Source: Isohypsibius dastychi (lineage: Eukaryota; Tardigrada; Eutardigrada; Parachela; Isohypsibiidae). Taken from it: a DNA stretch of 11,953 nt. Made by a program: the position numbers and the translations under genes. Position 1 is the first letter of the stretch, and every line of letters begins with the position of its first letter. The notes under the pieces were generated by a model. The model was not told where the DNA came from. It made no database searches and saw only the letters and a program-made list of their open reading frames with translations. Of this stretch, positions 1 through 8,400 are shown in pieces. The stretch is from assembly GCA_034696485.1 (NCBI GenBank), contig JAQIWT010001202.1:1-11953 (forward strand), read 5' to 3'.

Positions 1-158
1 GGCCAAGAAACAATAGATTTAGATTTACCTAGCTTTGTTAATCCTAGAAGGACTATTGGTTTTTCGCCGACCTCGTTCAATGGAAACTAATTTCATATTA
101 CTGTACCGAAATTCACTGAATTAATTTACAATTTAAATTACAGTATTCCCAAACAGAA
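1..158. other. 3' flank of copy A
   Basis: AT-rich sequence downstream of the copy A stop codon on the minus strand. It probably contains the 3' UTR. On the minus strand there are AATTAA-type variants but no canonical AATAAA. Confidence 0.4.
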
Positions 159-3100
159 CTAGTCTGAACTTAGAGGTGTAACCAAAATATTATAGTAATC
201 ACGGTGTTCATGTTTAGCATGACGCAGCAGCGCTTTCGGCTTGGTGAAGTCCTCATCACAAATCTCACACCAATGCATCTGAAACTCGATGACCTTTCTG
301 ATCCCGTCTAGAGCATCTTCCTTCTCAACAGGCGCCAGCTCCTCCGTAGATATCGTCCCATCTTGCGATTTGACCAAGTTATCAAGATGCCGTTTCCGGA
401 AATGATCCACAACCTTCTGCTCATCCAACGCAAACATCCCACATATCCGGCATTCATACGCTTCCACATTCCGAACCGCCAAATTTAGCTGAGGATACGA
501 CAACTTGGAGACATCCGGATGTAGTGACTCGATATGCCCCAAGAAAAATTTACGCTCTCTGAACGGAATCTCGCAATCCTTGCACTTGTAGAACGCGACC
601 TTCATCGTCTTGGGCTTGCGCTCGCCAGCTTTCCGTTTCTCTTGTTTTCGTTTCTGCTTTCGCTTTCGCACAACAGTTACTTTTCGAGGCTTCCGTGGAT
701 TCTTTTCGTTTTCAAGCCTGATCTGGTGTTTGGTTTTCATATGAACAATCAGTGACGCATTGCACCGAACTTTGTGCCCACAAACGCTGCATTCCAGCCT
801 TTTCTAAAATGGAAAGGTCACAGTCATATAACTCCAATCATGACGTACTCATCTCACCTCGCCATGTCTCAGTTTGTGGTCCTCCAAGTGACTTATCTGA
901 TGCGCGCTATAGTCACAAATGTCACACGCAAACTTTCTCTCCTGGTGTGCTCTATAATGAATCGACAGTTCATTGTACGAGTCATAGATGTAGACGCATT
1001 TCGGGCAAGGGTAGCGACCATCTACGGAATGCACTACTGCATGATGTTTCATTGGGATAGTCACGGATGGTGGGAGCGAACAGTAGATGCACGGCTTGAA
1101 ACCATACCGACCGGGCCTCTTTCGCTTTTCGTCTCCTTTTGCTTTTCGGGTTACTACCGGCTCCAACTCCTCAACTTGGTGTTCTGCAGCTTTATGGACA
1201 ACCAACTCCGTGTGTTTTACGAATGACTTGTCGCACAAGCTGCACTTGAAAGTCTTTGCCTGGAAAAGCAAATTTTCAAGAATAGAATTTGGAAACATGA
1301 AAAGACAGAATCTTACGTTGAGTCTTGCATGGGCTTTGACATGACCAACAAGAACGCCCATAGTCGGTGCAACGTAGTCACATACATGACAAGCGAGCAT
1401 CCGTCCTTCGTCATGATACTTTCGGACATGGTCCTTAGCTGCGACTGCACTGATAAGTTGATGAGGACAAGCGGGGCACTTGAACTTCCCGTCGATTCGA
1501 TGAGTTTCGTAGTGTTCGGGGAGCGAGTCTTCCAGGACTTCTTCCAAGCACAAAAAACATTTCCGAACTCTGTTGCGAGATCTTTTCGGGCATGGCTGCG
1601 CAGCTTCCGGTTCGCTGGTGTCCTCGTCACCTTTGTTGTGTTCGTATTTGAGGTGAACGTCGAGTCCATCTTGCGATCTGAACTTCCGGCCGCAAACTTT
1701 GCATTTGAAGTCGTAATACTAGAGTTGAAAAAAATTCGGTCAACACGGAAGTATTAGGTAAAAAAAACGTGAAACAAAATTGAAAAAATTTCAGCATCTA
1801 TGTAAGATTAACTGATTAAAAATTTACCTTTCCGACATCATTCTCAATTTTATGCACGTTCTTCCGATGTTTAGCCAGCTTTTCACGAGTCGCCAATAAC
1901 CTCCCACACAAATCGCATTCAATCGTACCAACCTGGAAAATCGAAAGAAATCTGTCACCATCCGAAAACCACAATTCGATAAAAGTTCGTTCGAAGTGAT
2001 ACGTACCTCGGAATGTACTGACATGTGTCGTTTCAGTTTATAAGATGAGTTGCCCATATATCCGCAAATCTCACATGCATGCCCAAGCTTTTTCTCTTTT
2101 TGATTGTGAGTCCACAGATGACTACTGAGAGCACTGTAAACATTCAAGTGGGCTGGACAAAGCGGGCAGTCAAATCCGCCATCAGTCTGATGTTCAGCAA
2201 TGATATGGCTCTTGCATATCCAATGATTCGGATATCTCACAGAACAATAGGGACAAACGCTGTCTTTCTTTCCGGAACACATATTCAGGTTGACCTAGAG
2301 AAAACAAAGTCTTGTAAAGTGGATCAACACGAAACTAATCAACTCATTACAGTTTTGAAGGTACCAGTCACTTTGCGGTGTGAAGGTTCAGTTTCCGGTT
2401 GCTTCACGCGTTCTTTTTTCAGAGATCGCTCGGTGATGGCAGACTCTTTGGCAGCACTATGGGATTTTGCGGGAAGTTCTTCCTCATCAACGTATTCGTC
2501 TTCCGAAATATCCATTCCACCTTCGATGTCGGTTCCAAATGAGCGATCACTACACGAACTGGCAATTTCAACTGATTCTTCATCTGATTCCGTATCAGAA
2601 ACTATTTGTGGTTTTGAGCGAATGGGTAACGACTTCTTGGAGGAATGAACCCGACGAGAACGACGAATTTCCGGTATGAATTCCATTTCTCTTTCGGAGT
2701 CAAGTGGACCAGCTGAAAAATAATCGACTTCCGGTTCAGGAGATAAATTGCGGAGTTTTATCGGGGAATCTGGTGGATCATAATCCATATCCATCGGTTC
2801 GCGGAATGAGTCTTCAGCGTCAGGAGCATCATCAGCTTGATCGCCAGCGATGTCTGCTTCTTCGGAATCAAACTCGATTTTAACCGTCACATCCACCTTC
2901 ATTTGGTTGGAATTTATATTGAATTCCGTTTGAAGCGGGACTTGAGGTGAAACGACTGAAGGCGGGGCACCTCCGGGAAAGAATGAGACTCCTAGTTCAG
3001 CAGCATAATTATTCGCATACCAGACTTTTAATTCTTCTCCAGCTTGAATATCTTTGATGACAGCGAAATAAACAAATCCATCATATTGGAATGCAGTCAC

Positions 3101-3696
3101 ATTCTGATCATCCAAACTTCCAGCTTGCCTGACAAATTTCATCCAATTGCAATCATCATCAGCATCCAAAACCAAATCATTCCAGCCATCTTTGGACTTG
3201 AATGCATATTTAGCAGTTGACATGTATGATCGGATTTTTGAAGGCGCAACAAGAGGTCCAAAAAGCGAACGAACTGGAAGCCATGCTCCATTCACAACAA
3301 ATCTTCCTAAAAAGATTCCGACATATACCTTACAGTCCAAAATAATTCATAGCAAAACGTGTCTAGAGACGTCACAAATATATGACAAAACCAACCTTTT
3401 GAAGTTGTGCTGAATTCCAGAATTTCGGGGAGAGTTCCAGTTGCTTTCACTCTTGCTTTCTTCGTTGTGAGAGGTCCAAGATCCCCATTCAGCGCGAATG
3501 ATTTCAGAGAAAGTTTCAAAGTTTCCGCGCGTATTATTCCGGAATATTTTGGCTTGACATCTTCCTTGTTGGGATCAAATATCCTGTCCGGAAAAGGAAA
3601 ACACGAAGCGATGCAACATTCCCGTTGCATTGAATCCAGATATGACTTGCATGTCCCGCACTGAGATCGGGGATCCTTGTTTATATCGAAAGCCAT
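159..3696 (-). CDS. PRDM9-like PR/SET-domain protein with 16 C2H2 zinc fingers (copy A)
   Basis: Exons on the minus strand: 3696-3396, 3306-2351, 2294-2007, 1932-1828, 1718-1317, 1259-858 and 803-159 (TAG stop). They join to 1032 residues; intron phases are 1,0,0,0,0,0, all GT-AG. Domains: a Cys knuckle at residues 13-32 (CGTC, then ECCIASC), a PR/SET domain at about 101-207 (NWMKFV 154-159, AFQY 172-175, VWY 195-197, YAAELG 201-206), an acidic Ser/Pro linker at about 210-419, then 16 C2H2 fingers from C433 to H1018. A basic Lys/Arg stretch between fingers 13 and 14 probably helps nuclear import. PR domains are SET-related and in some PRDM proteins methylate histone H3; the fingers should target it to DNA in the nucleus. 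The knuckle before the PR domain resembles the PRDM9/PRDM11 group. I chose ATG 3696 because it matches the paralogue and sits in a good Kozak context. Orthology to vertebrate PRDM9 is not shown. Exact splice sites are inferred. Confidence 0.9.
159..3696 (-). repeat. Left arm of inverted duplication (partner 5440-9318)
   Basis: The whole coding part of copy A is the reverse-oriented duplicate of copy B, with the same seven-exon structure. Long exact matches on opposite strands include 3074-3015 with 6038-6097 (60 nt), 2801-2756 with 6329-6374 (46 nt) and 485-445 with 8983-9023 (41 nt). I see no similarity in the introns or outside the start and stop codons. Confidence 0.9.
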
Positions 3697-3862
3697 CGTC
3701 GAACAAAACTTCCAATTGTACTCCTTGTATCATACACACCTTTATTTCCGTGAACAAAATTAGATCAGTTTCAGAATCACTTGTCCTCCAAATCTCAACT
3801 GAAAGAAAGTTTACAGGTACCGTAACGAAAGTAACTTGAGTGCAGCATTGTAACAGTAAGCT

Positions 3863-3876
3863 CCCCCCCCCCCCCC
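3863..3876. repeat. C14 homopolymer tract
   Basis: Fourteen consecutive C on the plus strand, so a G run on the sense strand of copy A, about 167 bp upstream of its start codon. The exact length of such tracts is often wrong in assemblies. Confidence 0.9.
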
Positions 3877-4073
3877 ATTTGTTACCGATCGGGGTTACCA
3901 ACCGCTCAAAATTTACCAATTTGGGAATTCTTGGTTGTGTTGTGTATTATTTCGAAAAAGTATTTGACGTGTTGGAACGTTGATTTGCTTCATTCGATTT
4001 AGGTCTTCGGAATTTGTGACCTGAGAAGAAATTAGAGCTGATCCGTTTGGATTACAAGAGCTGACAGAGAAAA

Positions 4074-4133
4074 GTGAGATGGATGGAATTACGACGATAT
4101 CGCAGTTCGATTCTTGATTTGCATTTGTTTCAG
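4074..4133 (+). other. Probable 5' UTR intron of the chromodomain gene
   Basis: A good donor (AAAA|GTGAGA at 4073/4074) and a good acceptor (TTTGTTTCAG at 4124-4133) lie 60 nt apart, the same size as many coding introns here, and end 35 nt before the ATG at 4169. If real, transcription starts upstream of 4074. Confidence 0.4.
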
Positions 4134-4168
4134 GCTTTCGGATTGCATTACCTTCACCATTTTGCACA

Positions 4169-4786
4169 ATGGTTGGAAAAAAACGCAGCTCAAGCGAGAG
4201 GGGCACCGTCATGGAAGGAAGTGGCAAGAAGCGACGAGTGCCAAAGGGAAAGATTCCTGGGCCGGATAATCAGTACATTTCCGAAACAATCCTTGCTTAT
4301 CGAGAAGTTCCTCCTCCAGCCGAGCCAAATGCACCGTACATCCGCAACGTCTACTTCCTCGTCAAGTGGGAAGGTAAACATTTGCGAGAACAGAAACTGA
4401 GATCCGAGAAAATTGAAAATTGAAGGGAAATTCCGTTGAAAACATTTAATTCAGTTTTAGTATTTATTTACATTTTAGTTTCCGAATCAGGCATATTTTA
4501 CAATGAAATTTTGTATTCCATGAATGTTATCAGTGGTGAGAAGTTTGCAAAAAAATTGACCTTGAAAATTGGAAAAATTTCTTCGCTTATTTATCTGAAT
4601 CTATTTTTCTTCTTTTTAGGTTATGCGCTTGAAGCGTCAACTTGGGAGCCCTTCTTAAATCTCGTCAATTCGATCCAGATGGTCAAAGACTATTTGAAAA
4701 TTAAAGGGAAACAGCTCAAGGTTGACAAGGATAGCAAGGAAGTTTGGGTGGAGGATCTCGACGAAGAAGTGGAGAATAACGCTTGA
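4169..4786 (+). CDS. Small single-chromodomain protein (methyl-lysine reader)
   Basis: Two exons, 4169-4373 and 4620-4786 (TGA stop), phase-1 intron of 246 nt, giving 123 residues. The splice rebuilds the chromodomain core FLVKWEGYALEASTWEP across the junction, which strongly supports it. Residues 1-30 are basic (KKRRVPKGK at 20-28, a probable nuclear signal). The chromodomain spans about 35-97. By alignment to HP1, Y36, W67 and Y70 occupy the three aromatic-cage positions that hold methyl-lysine. Residues 46-60 form a Pro-rich loop between the first two strands that is longer than in HP1. The tail (EDLDEEVEN) is acidic. No chromoshadow domain, AT-hook or enzyme domain is present, so it is smaller than HP1, Polycomb/CBX or CDY proteins. 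It lies in the spacer between the two inverted PR/SET genes, divergent from copy A (473 bp between start codons). An upstream in-frame TGA near 4113 and no earlier in-frame ATG support the start. Confidence 0.85.
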
Positions 4787-5439
4787 TTTCTTACTTTCCG
4801 GGTGGGACTGTTCCTAGATACTGTATGACTTCAAATTCCATGACCGAAAAATTTGCATTTACGAGATTTTCCCATGTATGAAACGGATGTGTTTTGTAAA
4901 GTTGATGGCTGTCTGACTGTGACTTCCGGTCCAGTTTTCGCTCGAAATTTGCTCTCTTTTTGTATGTTTTCGCAATTTCGGTATTCGGAAATGTTTTGGA
5001 TTCTCTTTGATTTTGATGTATTTTATTCTTGCGGATGTTCACGAAATGAAAATTTTGTAGAATGAATTTTCGATGGCATAATTTCCAGACAGCTGAAGAC
5101 ATGACTTGATTGGAGAGAAATTCACGAATAACTTCAAAAGCAGTAGAGTCGATTCTCCTCGATTTGGATTTGGAATCTTTATTTTGCTCCCAAATTAGCA
5201 GTTATTGAGGGATTTTCGAATCACATTCAGAGAACTTATGGACATTACGCTGGAAATGACATGAAGCAGATTCCCAGTTCAGCCCCCCCCCCCCTCCTAC
5301 GTGTTGCGCTTTTTGGCCACGGATTATTTTGGTTTAATTTAATTTGGATAATCTCTTTTCATTCATTCCGTCTCTGATTCTTTTGGATTGTCCGACTATT
5401 GGAGACTGGATCTTCAAGTATAAATTTTTATGTCCAACC
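4787..5439. other. Spacer: 3' end of chromodomain gene and 5' flank of copy B
   Basis: These 653 bp are AT-rich. They must contain the 3' UTR of the chromodomain gene and the promoter of copy B. I find no canonical AATAAA and no usable TATA box. The only distinct feature is the C12 tract. No supported coding exon. Confidence 0.5.
5283..5294. repeat. C12 homopolymer tract
   Basis: Twelve consecutive C on the plus strand, about 146 bp upstream of the start codon of copy B. The flanks do not match those of the C14 tract near copy A, and relative to the gene the strand is opposite, so it is not part of the inverted duplication. Confidence 0.9.
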
Positions 5440-8400
5440 ATGGCTTTCACGAGGGACCCGCGATCTCAATGCGGGGCATGCAAGTCATATCTGGACTCAA
5501 TGCAACGGGAATGCTGCATCGCTTCGTGTTTTCCTTTTCCTGACAAGATCTTTGATCCCAACATGGTGGAACTCAAACCGAGGCGCACTGCAAGTGTACG
5601 CACGGAAACTGTGAAGCTGTCTTTCAAGTCATTTGCGATGGATGGGATGCTTGGAATTGGTACCAAACAGAAACGTACAAAAGCGACTGGAACCCTTCCA
5701 GAAATTCTGGAGTTTAAAATGTCTGGCGAAGGTTCGTGTAAAGAATTCCCGTTTTTTCTACTGTTAATTTTTCTGCGGTACAAATAAAACTGTCGTTTTT
5801 TTCAGGAAGATCTGTTGTGAATGGAGCATGGCTGCCAGTTCGTTCACTTTTTGGGCCTCTTGTTGCACCTTCAAAAATCCGGTCATATATGTCAACTGCT
5901 AAATATGCATTCAAGTCCAAAGATGGCTGGAGGGATTTTGTTTTGCATGCTGATGATGATTGCAATTGGATGAAATTTGTCCGGCAAGCTGGAAGTTTGG
6001 ATGAGCAGAATGTGACTGCATTCCAATATAATGGATCTGTTTATTTCGCTGTCATCAAAGATATTCAAGCTGGAGAAGAATTAAAAGTCTGGTATGCCAA
6101 TAATTATGCTGCTGAACTAGGAGTCTCATTCTTCCCCGGAAGTGCGCCGCCTGCAGTCGTACCACAAGTTCCTCAAGGAGTTCCGTACCAAGAAGTATCG
6201 AAATTCACTGGAAATTCCAGCCAAATGAAGAAAGATCTGGCAGTTAAAATCGAGTCCGATTCCGAAAAAGAAGACTTCGCTGACGATAAACTTGATGATG
6301 ATGCACCTTATGCTGAAGACTCATTCCCCGAACCGATGGATATGGATTATGATCCACCAGATTCCCCGATAAAAATCCGTAATTTATCTCCCGAACCGGA
6401 AGTCGATTATTTTTCAGCTGGACCACTTGCCCCAGAAAAAGAAATGGAATTTATACCAGAAGTTCGTCGTTCTCGGCGGGTTTATTCAGCCAGAAAATCA
6501 TTACCTGTTCGATCATCTCGACCGGAGGTTTTTGATTCGGAGTCGGAGGAAAAATCAGTTGACGTTGCCAGCTCTTGTGGTAATCGATCATTTGGATCTG
6601 ACATCGAAGGCGGAATGGATATTTCGGATGAAGAAGTCGTTGACCAAGAAGAGCGTCCTGCCAGATCTAAGTGTGGGAATAAATCGACTTCCATAGTTCA
6701 GAATGAATCTCGAACTGAATTTCTCATGGAGCCACCAAAAATCACTCAGCCATCGGAAACAACAATGACGGTACCAGTCAGTTTATTTCGTAAATTAATG
6801 TTGAATGACTGTTCTTTTTTAGATTAATATGAAAAAGTTTTCCGGAAAGAAAGATAGCGTGTGCCCCTTTTGTTCCATTCGATTCCCGCATCATCAAGGC
6901 TGTAAGAAGCATATCGTTGCTGAACATGCGGTTGATGGAGAATACGACTGTCCAGACTGCTCCGTCCACTTGTTGAACTACACCTGTCTCCTACAACATC
7001 TTTTGAGCCATGAGAAGAAAACAAACAAGCAGTTTCTTTGTAAGGAGTGTGGATACGTTGCCACGACGAGCTTCAAGCTGAAAAGGCACATGGCAACGCA
7101 TTCTGATGTAAGCATTTGTGGAAAATGTTTTTGGGCGAAGGAATCTCACACACATTGTCAGTTCGATAAAGATTAGAACTACGTGATTGAAAATTTGCTG
7201 GTTTTCAGGAGCGTTCGTTTAAATGCGATGAGTGTGACAAGGCGTACAAGCGGGTGGATAAACTAAGGCAACACCGGAAGTCTGCACACAAGATCGACAC
7301 TCGGGCTAAGAAGGTGAGAACTTGACCCACGAAATACGGTTCTTCATCTTACGCTAAGTTCGGAGATTTGGCTAAAAAATTTCACGAATATCCACGTCTT
7401 AGACGTACAGTGGCTTGCTTCAGGGTTTCAGTGAGGCGGCAAGGTTCAAACTGGCTTAACTCAATTAGAAACGAGTTCTTCATTTGTTTTCTCTAATGAT
7501 CTTAGTTACTGTAATTTCCCGTCCCGCCACTAAGTCAACTTATGTATCCTTGATTAAATGATTCAATTGCTAATTGAATCACCTTTTCAATCAATTTCGA
7601 TAACCAGTAGTATGGTGATGTGATTGCACTTTTGACAGTGCTGTAGACTTCGTATCATTTCTATACTTTTCCCTCTTGCGGATGACAGACAACAGGGGTG
7701 CCGCTAGTGGTATCTATTTATGATGTCTATATCTGCCTGGCGTTTTCATTTGACCTATTTAATGGTTTTGTTTTCCAGATTTACGATCATATCTGCGAGA
7801 CGTGCGGACAAAAGTTCCGGTCAGAAGACGGTCTACAAATCCATGTTAGCAACACACATCAAGCAGATGAAGACGGCGAGGCGCCTGAGCCGGAAGCACC
7901 AAAGAAGCAAAATTATGATGTTAAGCGCTTATGTTTCATGTGTACAGAGGAATTCCGTCAGGTTGAACTGAAAGATCATTACAAAACTCACGAAGTCGAC
8001 GGGAAATACAAATGCCCTGTTTGTCCTCGCCAGTGTTCCAGCTTCAATCGGCTGAAGTCGCACATTGCAAGATATCATGACGAAAGCCGGACAACTCACA
8101 AATGCTCATCATGTGACCATGTTGCTCGCAGTTCGGCGGACCTGGCCAAACACCAGAAATCTCACGAAAATCCCCAAGTACGCCTTTCCCTATTTTTCGA
8201 AATTCCTTGAACTGATCGTTTTTTTGCAGGCTTCATTAAAACAGTGCGATCTATGCGAGAAACGTTTTGTGAGCCTCAGAGCAATGGATCAACACAAGGT
8301 GGTAGATCATGGTGTTGAAACGACAAAAGGTCATCGGAAGCGCCGGAAGAACAAAACGACGAAGCGAATTCGATCTGGCCACCGAGATACCATCAGCCCG

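Larger units (their letters stand above)
3697..4168. promoter_or_regulatory. Probable divergent promoter region between copy A and the chromodomain gene
   Basis: These 472 bp separate the start codons of two genes read away from each other, so both promoters and 5' UTRs should lie here. I see no TATA box at a sensible distance from either start and no clear initiator. The segment contains the C14 tract (3863-3876) and, on the plus strand, a likely 5' UTR intron of the chromodomain gene. Open reading frames crossing it have no recognisable product. Confidence 0.45.
7314..7778 (+). other. Enlarged intron 4 of copy B
   Basis: 465 nt between donor GTGAGA and acceptor TTTTCCAG; the same intron in copy A is 109 nt. 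It holds a 10-bp perfect hairpin (7559-7581) and a short palindrome (7394-7406). No finger-coding exon or long reading frame is visible. The extra length may be a decayed insertion. Confidence 0.8.

Noticed and set aside
1313-1669. Second minus-strand frame of 118 codons over copy A exon 5
   Set aside because: It lies out of frame with the zinc-finger exon, which is confirmed by the paralogue; the translation lacks any finger motif.
3575-3919. Minus-strand open frame of 114 codons overlapping copy A exon 1
   Set aside because: It is an out-of-frame shadow of exon 1 that runs through the poly-C tract as a Gly run; no domain or splice support.
3863-5294. Poly-C tracts as part of the inverted duplication
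   Set aside because: Both are C on the same strand, whereas mirrored copies would be C on one strand and G on the other; flanks do not match.
5419-5424. TATAAA just upstream of copy B
   Set aside because: It is only about 16 bases before the ATG. A TATA-driven start would fall inside the coding region, so it is probably 5' UTR sequence.
5344-5439. In-frame open extension upstream of the copy B start codon
   Set aside because: It contains no ATG, has no match in copy A, and the ATG at 5440 has a good Kozak context and aligns with copy A.
6771-6827. Extension of copy B exon 2 to its frame stop at 6825-6827
   Set aside because: A donor at 6771 and an acceptor at 6821-6822 join exon 3 in frame to the zinc fingers, and copy A has the same intron.
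7690-7705. CAGGGGTGCC, similar to ends of hAT-type transposons
   Set aside because: No matching inverted end and no 8-bp target duplication found in the intron; the match is too short to call an element.
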